Shown one piece after another: positions 1 through 5,593 of a stretch of 5,671 bases of DNA. A model generated the notes under the pieces. The model was not told the origin of the DNA and made no database searches. It saw nothing but the letters and a program-made list of their open reading frames with translations. Origin of the DNA: Nocardioides sp. (lineage in GTDB: Bacteria > Actinomycetota > Actinomycetes > Propionibacteriales > Nocardioidaceae); NCBI GenBank assembly GCA_003519585.1, contig DOWL01000211.1, positions 27,702 to 33,372 on the forward strand, written 5' to 3'. Made by a program: the position numbers and the translations under genes. Within the stretch, counting starts at the first letter, position 1; the number at the start of each line of letters is the position of its first letter.

Positions 1-1
1 C

Positions 2-1336
2 GACCCCGGCAACCTGCTCAACCCCGGCAACCTCGTCGACCCGGCGCCGTTCGACGCCGACCTGAGGCCCCTCCGGGAGCGGCGGCCGGTGCTGTCGCTG
101 GTGCGCCTCCCGCACGACGACGGCGCGCCTCAGGAGCGGCTGGGCAACGCGGTGCATCGGTGCACGGGGGTGGGCAAGTGCGTCGCCCCGTCCACCAGTG
201 GGGTGATGTGCCCGTCGTTCCTGGCCACCCGGGACGAGAAGGACTCCACCCGCGGCCGCTCCCGGGTGCTGCAGGAGGCCATCGAGGGGTCGCTGGTCGG
301 TGGGTTCGCCGACCCGGCCGTGGGTGAGGCGCTCGACCTGTGCCTGGCCTGCAAGGGGTGCGCCTCCGACTGCCCGACCGGCGTCGACATGGCGACGTAC
401 AAGTCCGAGGCGCTGCACCAGAAGCACGACGTCGAGGGCGTCCGCCGCCCCCGCAGCCACCGGCTCCTCGGTCGGCTGCCTCAGTGGGCCGACCGCGCCG
501 CGCCGGTGTCGGGGCTGGCCAACCGGATGCTGAGAAGTGCGACAGTCGCACGTATTGCCAAGCGGGTCGCCGGCATCGACCAGCGCCGTTCGATCCCGGC
601 GTTCGCGCCCAAGACCCTGCGCAAGTCGGCCCCGACCGGTGGCTCGCCCGACCTGTGGATCTGGGCCGACTCGTTCAGCGACCACTTCTACCCCGGCAAC
701 GGCCACGCGGCGATCCGCTATCTCGACTCGGTCGGTCTCACGGCGCGGGTGATCCCCGACGACGCGTGCTGCGCACTCACCTGGATCACCACCGGCCAGC
801 TCGACCGCGCCCGCGCGATCATGGAGCGCACGATCGACACCCTGACCCGGTATGTCGAGTCGGGGGTCCCGGTGGTCGGGCTCGAGCCGTCGTGCCTCGC
901 CACCCTGCGCAGCGACGCCGCCGAGCTGACCGACCGCGCCGGCCCGGTCCTCGAGAAGATGCTCACGCTGGCCGAGCTGGTCGAACGGGAGAGCCTGCCG
1001 CTGCCCGACCTGAGCGGTGTCGAGGTGGTCGCCCAGCCGCACTGCCACCACCATGCCGTCCTCGGCTGGGCCGCCGACCGGGCGTTGCTCGAGCGGGCCG
1101 GCGCCACCGTCACCCGGGTCCAGGGCTGCTGCGGCCTGGCCGGGAACTTCGGCATGGAGCAGGGTCACTACGAGGTCTCGGTCGCGGTCGCCGAGACCCA
1201 CCTGTTGCCCGCCGTCCGCGCGCATCCCGAAGCCGTGGTGCTCGCCGACGGGATGTCCTGCCGGGTCCAGCTCGACGACCTGGCCGGCGTACCGACCCTG
1301 CACCTGGCCGAACTGCTCGCTCAGGCCTTGGAGTAG
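2..1336 (+). CDS. FAD-linked oxidase / (Fe-S)-binding fusion oxidoreductase, C-terminal part (5' end outside window)
   Basis: This frame is open from the left edge, so the gene is partial; 444 residues are visible (local numbering). Residues 1-13 (DPGNLLNPGNLVD) match the end of a GlcD/D-lactate dehydrogenase FAD-oxidase domain, so the missing part is probably the flavin domain. The visible part is the electron-transfer half. A first cysteine set has C54-x5-C60-x9-C70-P followed by ATRDE and STRGR. A classical 4Fe-4S motif CxxCxxCxxxCP uses C114, C117, C120 and C124. Two CCG-type (HdrB/GlcF-like) modules follow: CCA at 256-258 with EPSC at 295-298, then HCHHH at 347-351 and CCG at 376-378. 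Proteins of this family oxidise 2-hydroxy acids and pass electrons to a membrane acceptor; the substrate cannot be read here. The first CCG motif has Ala for Gly. The GTG at 89 could mimic a start, but homology clearly continues upstream of it. Confidence 0.9.
   Translation, partial: DPGNLLNPGNLVDPAPFDADLRPLRERRPVLSLVRLPHDDGAPQERLGNAVHRCTGVGKCVAPSTSGVMCPSFLATRDEKDSTRGRSRVLQEAIEGSLVGGFADPAVGEALDLCLACKGCASDCPTGVDMATYKSEALHQKHDVEGVRRPRSHRLLGRLPQWADRAAPVSGLANRMLRSATVARIAKRVAGIDQRRSIPAFAPKTLRKSAPTGGSPDLWIWADSFSDHFYPGNGHAAIRYLDSVGLTARVIPDDACCALTWITTGQLDRARAIMERTIDTLTRYVESGVPVVGLEPSCLATLRSDAAELTDRAGPVLEKMLTLAELVERESLPLPDLSGVEVVAQPHCHHHAVLGWAADRALLERAGATVTRVQGCCGLAGNFGMEQGHYEVSVAVAETHLLPAVRAHPEAVVLADGMSCRVQLDDLAGVPTLHLAELLAQALE
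537..551. repeat. Perfect 15-nt interrupted palindrome inside the oxidase gene
   Basis: GTGCGAC, a single A, then GTCGCAC: seven-base arms are exact reverse complements. The site encodes SATVAR within the linker between the Fe-S and CCG regions. It lies in a short run of codons that are rare in this GC-rich genome (AGA, AGT, ACA, GCA, ATT around 534-557). It could be a protein-binding site inside the gene, a transcript hairpin, or chance. Confidence 0.6.
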
Positions 1337-1725
1337 CGGCCGTCGAAGGCGGTGGCCCAGGTCGCGCCGTCGTCCTTGGAGGCCTCCCAGAGCTGACGTA
1401 CGCCGTCGCCGTCAGCCGTCCAGGTGATCCGCTGCCGCGCGTCGGCGTCGATGCCCTCCAGCACCATCGCGCCGTCGCGGAATTCGCCGTCGAGGAGCAG
1501 GATCCCGCCCGTCGAGTCGAGCCAGGTCTGGTGCCAGCAGCCCCGCTCGGGGTCCCACGCGTTGAGGCTGTGCCCGACCACGCCGCCGTCGCCCCGCCAA
1601 TGCTCGGCGATCGCGCCGGTGTCGAACGGCGAGGTGATGGAGTTGTGGCCGACGTGTCTGCCGTCCGGGTCGTGCACTTCCCACTCGCCGAGCCAGAAGT
1701 CGAAGGCGTGTGCGGGGTCGTCCAT
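1321..1725 (-). CDS. DUF1579-like cytoplasmic protein of unknown function
   Basis: A complete 134-aa protein with no signal peptide or membrane segment. It opens with FDFWLGEWEV (residues 8-17), followed by GHNSI (26-30), EHWRGDGGVVGHSLN (41-55), WHQTW (64-68), ITWT (100-103), and LWEASKDDGATW (112-123). This spaced tryptophan/glycine pattern is typical of DUF1579-like proteins, thought to be small beta-barrels (lipocalin-like) that bind a hydrophobic ligand; that function is family-level inference. The ATG at 1725 is chosen because the conserved FWLGEW block follows within ten residues and a -10-like TAGGTT lies 7 nt upstream, which fits a leaderless mRNA. Its last 16 bp overlap the end of the convergent oxidase gene. 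It is divergent from the microprotein/methyltransferase genes. No enzymatic residues can be proposed. Confidence 0.85.
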   Translation of the reverse strand: MDDPAHAFDFWLGEWEVHDPDGRHVGHNSITSPFDTGAIAEHWRGDGGVVGHSLNAWDPERGCWHQTWLDSTGGILLLDGEFRDGAMVLEGIDADARQRITWTADGDGVRQLWEASKDDGATWATAFDGRYSKA

Positions 1726-1732
1726 ACTCGCG

Positions 1733-1738
1733 AACCTA
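1733..1738 (-). promoter_or_regulatory. -10-like element (TAGGTT) for the DUF1579-like gene
   Basis: On the minus strand TAGGTT fits the actinobacterial TAnnnT -10 pattern and ends 7 nt before the ATG at 1725, the spacing expected when transcription starts at the start codon (leaderless). It shares its TA with the opposite-strand -10 at 1737-1742. No convincing -35 is seen and no Shine-Dalgarno precedes the ATG, so the call rests on spacing and motif alone. Confidence 0.45.
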
Positions 1739-1742
1739 GACT
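1737..1742 (+). promoter_or_regulatory. -10-like element (TAGACT) for the microprotein/methyltransferase operon
   Basis: TAGACT fits TAnnnT and ends exactly 6 nt before the GTG at 1749, predicting a leaderless transcript starting at that GTG. It overlaps the minus-strand TAGGTT, so the ten bases AACCTAGACT (1733-1742) could serve both directions. The -35 region at about 1714-1719 has no recognisable hexamer. Confidence 0.45.
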
Positions 1743-1748
1743 CGTCGG

Positions 1749-1832
1749 GTGAACCCTCGCCACCGACGCCTCGTCATACCGATGGCACTGGCGGCCCTGC
1801 TGCTGATCGTCCTCATCGCCGCGGTGGTCTGA
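1749..1832 (+). CDS. 27-aa single-pass membrane microprotein (or leader peptide)
   Basis: A short GTG-started frame of 27 codons ending in TGA at 1830-1832. Residues 1-8 (MNPRHRRL) are basic; from about residue 9 to the C-terminus the peptide is almost wholly hydrophobic (PMALAALLLIVLIAAVV). This predicts one transmembrane helix with the basic N-terminus in the cytoplasm and no tail outside. An alternative ATG at codon 12 (1782) would remove the basic head. The start is supported by a -10-like TAGACT 6 nt upstream, giving a leaderless GTG start, and by the stop lying one base before the TTG start of the methyltransferase, which suggests translational coupling. It could be a functional membrane microprotein, a leader peptide that controls the TTG gene, or a chance frame. 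I do not recognise a named family. Confidence 0.5.
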   Translation: MNPRHRRLVIPMALAALLLIVLIAAVV

Positions 1833-1833
1833 G

Positions 1834-3069
1834 TTGGCAGAGAACCTCTTCCGCGCGCTCGCCCAGGTCCGCGGTCGGCTGCTCGACTCGGAGTCGCTGG
1901 TCCGAGCGGTGGCCTCCGGCCGGCAGCGGGCCGCGCAGCCGCGTTGGCGCCGGGTCGAGCTGCGGTACGTCGACCTCAAGGCCGGTCGGCAGCTGCACGT
2001 CACGACGTACGACGAGACCCAGGCGCACACCGCAAACCATGCGACAGGTCCCGCGAACGCACCGAGCGCAGCTCGGGACGCCGTGGACGAACTGCTCGAC
2101 GAGCCGTTCGGCAACTGGCACGTCGAGAGCCTGGTCGAGGGTGGCGGGACGGAGACCGTCCAGCTCCGGGTGACCCGCAAGGGCGAGGCCCTGGTGCACA
2201 CCACAGCTCGACGCGAGCCCGCGCAGGTCGACCGCGGCCACGATCGCGACAAGGACCGGCTGCTGCCCGAGGACGATCCGCTGTTCCAGGCCCTGGGCCT
2301 GGCCGACGCGGAAGGCCGGCTCAAGCCGAGCCGCCGCGACAAGTACCGACAGGTCGAGGAGTTTCTCCGGCTGCTCGACTCGGCGGTCACCGATGCGATC
2401 GACAAGGGTCAGCTGCGCCGCCCGACGGCTGAGGAACCCTTGCGAGTGGCCGATCTCGGCTGCGGCAACGCCTATCTCACGTTCGCTGCCGAGCGCTATC
2501 TCGCCGGCGTCCGTGGGCTGCCGGTCCACCTGATCGGCGTGGACGTCAAGGAGCAGTCCCGCGAGCACAACGAGGCGGTGGCGGCCGAGCTCGGGCTGGA
2601 CGCCGAGTTCGTGGTCGGCACCATCGGCGGCGCGGTCCTCGACCCGGCACCCGAGGTGGTGCTCGCCCTCCACGCGTGCGACACCGCCACCGACGAGGCT
2701 CTCGCTCGCGCGGTCGAGTGGGAGGCCGCGCTGGTCCTCGCGGCGCCGTGCTGCCACCACGACATCGCCGCACAGCTTCGCCGTACGCCCACGCCGGCGC
2801 CGTACGCCATGCTCACCCGGCACGGCATCCTGCGCGAACGGCTGGCCGACACGCTCACCGATGGGCTGCGCGCCACGCTGATGCGGCTGCAGGGCTACCG
2901 GGTCGACGTGGTGCAGTTCGTGGAGAGCAAACACACCCCGCGCAACACCCTGCTCCGCGCCACTCGCACGGGAGTTCCGGTCAAGGGTGGCTCGCTCAAG
3001 CGCGAGTACGACGACCTGGTCACCACGTGGGGCATCCACCCCAAGCTGGCCACGCTCCTGGACGGCTGA
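1834..3069 (+). CDS. Class I SAM-dependent methyltransferase, Methyltransf_32-like
   Basis: A 411-aa cytoplasmic protein. An N-terminal domain (about 1-135, with RVELRYVDLKAG at 40-51 and HTANH at 65-69) precedes the Rossmann methyltransferase domain. SAM-binding motif I is VADLGCGNAY at 205-214 and the acidic residue after strand 2 is in GVDVK (235-239). ALHACDTATD (279-288, approximately) and APCCHHD (304-310) are characteristic of the family that includes the methyltransferase regions of eukaryotic GSTCD and METTL25. FVESKHTPRN (362-371) and WGIHPKL near the end are also typical. The substrate is unknown; I would not call it an rRNA or tRNA enzyme from sequence alone. TTG is chosen because the frame closes just upstream (TGA at 1804-1806), no other start lies between, and the next in-frame GTG (1909) would cut the conserved N-terminal helix. 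No good Shine-Dalgarno is visible, which fits coupling to the microprotein one base upstream. Confidence 0.88.
   Translation: MAENLFRALAQVRGRLLDSESLVRAVASGRQRAAQPRWRRVELRYVDLKAGRQLHVTTYDETQAHTANHATGPANAPSAARDAVDELLDEPFGNWHVESLVEGGGTETVQLRVTRKGEALVHTTARREPAQVDRGHDRDKDRLLPEDDPLFQALGLADAEGRLKPSRRDKYRQVEEFLRLLDSAVTDAIDKGQLRRPTAEEPLRVADLGCGNAYLTFAAERYLAGVRGLPVHLIGVDVKEQSREHNEAVAAELGLDAEFVVGTIGGAVLDPAPEVVLALHACDTATDEALARAVEWEAALVLAAPCCHHDIAAQLRRTPTPAPYAMLTRHGILRERLADTLTDGLRATLMRLQGYRVDVVQFVESKHTPRNTLLRATRTGVPVKGGSLKREYDDLVTTWGIHPKLATLLDG
2062..2076. repeat. Short inverted repeat in the methyltransferase gene
   Basis: CCGAGC, GCA, GCTCGG: a perfect 6-bp stem with a 3-nt loop. Flanking GTCCCG (2048-2053) and CGGGAC (2074-2079) form an alternative stem. 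It lies in a low-complexity, Ala-rich stretch of the N-terminal domain (residues about 70-82). Such hairpins are common by chance in GC-rich DNA. Confidence 0.35.
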
Positions 3070-3077
3070 CGGCGTCG

Positions 3078-4049
3078 ATGCTCGAAAAGGTCCTCCTCGG
3101 CCTGGTCGCCGTGCCGTACCTGGTCGGTGCCGCGGCCGCGCCCACCGACCGGGCGCAGGTCGCGTTCACCTTCCAGGACAACGAGATCGTCGAGTCCAGT
3201 GGGATCGCGGTGGTCGGTGACCTGGTCGCCACCACCAACGACTCCGGCGACACCGGCCGGGTCTTCGCCGTCGATCCTGCGACTGGCGAGACGGTCGGGA
3301 CCACGGGGTGGGGCGCCGCGACGGACGCCGAGGCGTTGGCGCCGGCCGGCGACCGCGAGGTCTGGGTGGGCGACATCGGCGACAACACCGAGAGCCGCGA
3401 CTCGGTCCAGGTCACCCGGGTGCCGGTCGGCCGCGGCAGTCGCGATGTCGACGGTCAGGTCTACGACCTCGTCTACCCCGACGGGCCCCACGACGCCGAG
3501 ACCTTGATGACCGACCCGACCACCGGCCGCCTCTACGTCGCCACCAAGGGCGTGCTCGGTGGCGCGCTGTACGCCGCGCCCGAGACTCTCGACCCCGACC
3601 GGCCCAACCTGCTGGAGCCGATGGGCGACGTGCTCCCCATCGCGACCGACGGCACCTTCCTGCCCGACGGGCAACGACTGGTCATCCGCAACTACGGCAT
3701 GGCCGCGGTCTACGACTTCCCGTCGATGGAGCAGGTCGAGCAGTTCCGGTTGCCCGACCAAGAGCAGGGTGAGGGGCTCGCGGTCGACTCCGACGGCTCG
3801 CTGCTGCTGAGCTCCGAAGGGGTGCACTCGGATGTCCTGCGCGTGGCGCTGCCGACGCCGAATCCTGCGCCGACTGCGGCTTCCTCGGCCGAGCCGACAC
3901 CTTCGCCGACGGTGCGCACCGAGTCCCGCGAGGACGTCGAGCTGCCCGGGTCCACGCAGACCCAGCGGTCGGCCTGGCCATGGCTCCTGGGTGGGCTGAT
4001 CGGACTCGGGACGGTGGTGGTTCTCACCCGTTCGATGCGCCGACGGTGA
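3078..4049 (+). CDS. Secreted, C-terminally anchored beta-propeller-like protein
   Basis: A 323-aa protein. Residues 1-21 form a signal peptide (K4, then a hydrophobic run LLGLVAVPYLVGAAAA, with likely cleavage after an Ala near 20-21). Residues about 26-258 look like a beta-propeller with repeated acidic turns: ESSGIAV (39-45), TNDSGDTGRVFAVDPATGE (53-71), DAEAL (83-87), WVGDIGDN (96-103), DAETL (139-143), TGRLYVATKG (149-158) and GEGLAV (231-236). A Pro/Ser/Thr-rich linker (about 259-285) leads to a transmembrane helix (about 302-316) and a basic tail RSMRRR. The protein is therefore predicted to face the cell exterior on a single anchor. The acidic EGL/DAE turns resemble SdiA-regulated or phytase/esterase-like propellers, but no catalytic activity can be assigned. 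The ATG is 8 bp after the methyltransferase stop with no clear Shine-Dalgarno, suggesting coupled translation; frames upstream give no signal peptide. Confidence 0.8.
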   Translation: MLEKVLLGLVAVPYLVGAAAAPTDRAQVAFTFQDNEIVESSGIAVVGDLVATTNDSGDTGRVFAVDPATGETVGTTGWGAATDAEALAPAGDREVWVGDIGDNTESRDSVQVTRVPVGRGSRDVDGQVYDLVYPDGPHDAETLMTDPTTGRLYVATKGVLGGALYAAPETLDPDRPNLLEPMGDVLPIATDGTFLPDGQRLVIRNYGMAAVYDFPSMEQVEQFRLPDQEQGEGLAVDSDGSLLLSSEGVHSDVLRVALPTPNPAPTAASSAEPTPSPTVRTESREDVELPGSTQTQRSAWPWLLGGLIGLGTVVVLTRSMRRR

Positions 4050-4061
4050 GCCCCGACTGGT

Positions 4062-4067
4062 TACCGT
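4062..4067 (+). promoter_or_regulatory. Possible -10 element (TACCGT) for the topoisomerase-macro pair
   Basis: TACCGT fits the loose TAnnnT pattern and ends 6 nt before the ATG at 4074, so a leaderless transcript could start at the topoisomerase gene. No Shine-Dalgarno is present in the 24-bp gap (4050-4073). A partial -35 (CCGACG at 4040-4045, spacer 16) is weak. Read-through from upstream genes is equally possible. Confidence 0.3.
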
Positions 4068-4073
4068 GCCGCC

Positions 4074-5084
4074 ATGCCTCGTCTGCGCCGTACGTCGCCT
4101 GACCAGCCGGGATGGTCTCGGCGACGCGCGGGCAAGGGATTCGTCTACCTCGACCACAAGGGCGCTCGGCTGCCCGAGCCCGAGGCGCAGCGGGTCCGCG
4201 ATCTGGTGATCCCGCCTGCGTGGACGGACGTCTGGATCACGCCGTACGAGAACGGGCACCTGCAGGCGGTCGGCACCGATGCCGCCGGCCGCCGCCAGTA
4301 CCTCTACCACCCCGCCTGGCGGACGCGGCGGGATGCCGAGAAGTTCGACCGGATGCTGCTCTTCGGCAAGGCGTTGACCAAGGCGCGTGAGCGCGTGTTG
4401 GTCGACCTCGGCCGCGAGGGCATGCCGCTCGAGCGGGCCTGCGCGGCGGCCGTCCGGCTCCTCGACCTCGGTTACTTCCGGATCGGCAACGACGTGTACG
4501 CCGCGGACAACGGATCGTTCGGGCTCACCACGCTCGAACGACGGCACGTGCGCCGGCTCCAGGAGGCGCTGGTCTTCACCTTCGTCGGCAAGTCCGGGGT
4601 CGAGCACGTGATCGAGATCGACGACAGTGTCGTCGTCGCGGCGATCGAGGCGATGCGCCGCCGACGTACTCCGGGGGATCAGAGTCTGCTGGCCTACAAG
4701 GACGGCCGCGCCTGGCGTTCGATCCTGCCCCAGTTGGTCAACGACTACGTCCGGGACTCGACCGGGCTGGAAGCCACCGCGAAGGACTTCCGGACCTGGC
4801 ACGCCACGGTGCTGGCCGCCGCCGCGCTCGCTGAGACATCGGAGCCGGGCCAGACCAAGGCGTCGCGGAAACGAGCGGTGTCCGGAGCGATGAAGGAGGT
4901 GGCGTCGTTCCTGGGCAACACCCCGGCGCTGGCCCGCTCGTCGTACGTCGACCCGCGGGTGGTCGATGCCTACGAGCGCGGCCACACCATCGAGCGCGCC
5001 ACCCGCCGCCGCTACGCGACCACCGACGTGCGTCAGGCCGCGCTGGAACGCGCGACACTGAAGCTGTTGAGGGAGTTCGAATGA
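4074..5084 (+). CDS. Type IB DNA topoisomerase (bacterial/poxvirus-like)
   Basis: A complete 336-aa enzyme, close to the roughly 346 aa of Deinococcus TopIB. Type IB enzymes relax positive and negative supercoils by nicking one strand through a 3'-phosphotyrosine bond. The N-terminal DNA-clamp domain carries GWSRRRAGKGFVYLD (13-27), VIPPAWTDVWITP (45-57) and GHLQAVGTDAAGRRQYLYH (61-79). The catalytic domain has R136 (YFRIGND), K173 (FVGKSG), R240 (TAKDFRTWH), N282 (LGNTPALA) and the nucleophile Y291 (SSYVDPRVVDAY). N282 sits where vaccinia topoisomerase has its catalytic His (H265, nine residues before Y274); as I recall, Deinococcus TopIB also has Asn here, so the enzyme should be active. 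The ATG at 4074 directly precedes the conserved N-terminus. Its stop overlaps the start of the macro gene by ATGA. Sporadically distributed in bacteria, it is an accessory to the essential topoisomerases. Confidence 0.96.
   Translation: MPRLRRTSPDQPGWSRRRAGKGFVYLDHKGARLPEPEAQRVRDLVIPPAWTDVWITPYENGHLQAVGTDAAGRRQYLYHPAWRTRRDAEKFDRMLLFGKALTKARERVLVDLGREGMPLERACAAAVRLLDLGYFRIGNDVYAADNGSFGLTTLERRHVRRLQEALVFTFVGKSGVEHVIEIDDSVVVAAIEAMRRRRTPGDQSLLAYKDGRAWRSILPQLVNDYVRDSTGLEATAKDFRTWHATVLAAAALAETSEPGQTKASRKRAVSGAMKEVASFLGNTPALARSSYVDPRVVDAYERGHTIERATRRRYATTDVRQAALERATLKLLREFE
5069..5075 (+). promoter_or_regulatory. Ribosome binding site of the macro-domain gene
   Basis: GAGGGAG lies inside the end of the topoisomerase gene, 5 nt before the ATG at 5081. 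It is the clearest Shine-Dalgarno in the window and fixes the macro start, alongside the ATGA stop/start overlap. Confidence 0.7.
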
Positions 5085-5593
5085 GCGCGGGATCGCTGCG
5101 GGTCACGGTCGTCGAGGGCGACATCACCCAGCAAGAGGTCGATGCGGTCATCAACGCCGCCAGCACCGCGATGCGTGGCGGCGGAGGGGTAGACGGGGCC
5201 ATCCACCGGGCCGGTGGCCCCGACATCCTCGAGGACTGCATCGCCCGCTTCCCCGACGGGTTGGCCACGGGCGACGCGGGCTGGACCACCGCCGGCGAGC
5301 TGCCGGCGCGGTGGGTGATCCACGTGGTCGGGCCCAACCGAAACGCTGGCCAGACCGACCGGTCGCTGCTGACCTCCTGCTACGTGCGCGCACTGGAGGT
5401 CGCGGACGAGCTAGGCGCTCGCACCCTGGCGTTTCCCCTGGTCAGCGCCGGCGTCTACGGCTGGCCCAAGGACGACGCCATCGCCGCCGCGCTCGAGGTC
5501 TTCCGTGCCGCCGAAACCGGCGTGACCGAGGCGCGGCTGGTGGCCTTCGACCACGCGACGTACGAGCGGATCGCCTCGCAGCTCGCGGGTTGA
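5081..5593 (+). CDS. Macro-domain protein, MacroD/YmdB-type ADP-ribose hydrolase or O-acetyl-ADP-ribose deacetylase
   Basis: A 170-aa single macro domain, similar in length to E. coli YmdB (about 177 aa). It shows VEGDIT (11-16), INAAS (24-28), the phosphate loop GGGGVDGAIHRAGG (33-46), WVIHVVGP (78-85), AFPLVSAGVYGWP (117-129) and VAFDHATYERI (154-164). The family removes ADP-ribose from acidic residues of proteins and deacetylates O-acetyl-ADP-ribose, using an Asn and an Asp ten residues apart. D38 and Y126 are present, but the expected Asn at position 28 (the second N of NAAN) is Ser, which may lower or change activity while binding is kept. The gene starts by ATGA overlap with the topoisomerase and has a good Shine-Dalgarno, so both are made together, perhaps linking topoisomerase use to ADP-ribose signalling (inference). 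Confidence 0.93.
   Translation: MSAGSLRVTVVEGDITQQEVDAVINAASTAMRGGGGVDGAIHRAGGPDILEDCIARFPDGLATGDAGWTTAGELPARWVIHVVGPNRNAGQTDRSLLTSCYVRALEVADELGARTLAFPLVSAGVYGWPKDDAIAAALEVFRAAETGVTEARLVAFDHATYERIASQLAG

Noticed and set aside
89..91. GTG as the true start of the oxidase.
   Set aside because: The in-frame codons before it encode DPGNLLNPGNLVD, a typical end of the FAD-oxidase domain, so the gene starts outside the window.
340..1752. A 470-codon plus frame offset from the oxidase.
   Set aside because: It is extremely Arg/Pro/Gly-rich and crosses the oxidase end, the whole DUF1579-like gene and the promoter gap; the overlapping oxidase frame carries the conserved Cys motifs.
1110..2405. A 431-codon minus frame, and a 408-codon one at 1813-3039.
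   Set aside because: Both are Ser/Arg/Pro- or Arg/Val-rich shadows of the oxidase, DUF1579-like and methyltransferase genes, with no recognisable motifs.
2676..3077. An upstream extension of the propeller gene (start at 2676).
   Set aside because: The added 134 residues are an Arg/His/Ala-rich shadow of the methyltransferase and would bury the signal peptide that begins at 3078.
3942..3959. A sortase LPxTG signal in the propeller protein.
   Set aside because: The residues are LPGST, which do not fit LPxTG or LAxTG; kept only as a question in the findings.
2895..4985. A 696-codon open frame on the minus strand.
   Set aside because: It runs antisense through the end of the methyltransferase, the propeller gene and most of the topoisomerase, all with clear motifs on the plus strand. 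Its translation is Arg/Gly/Val-rich with no domain; such mirror frames are common in GC-rich DNA.
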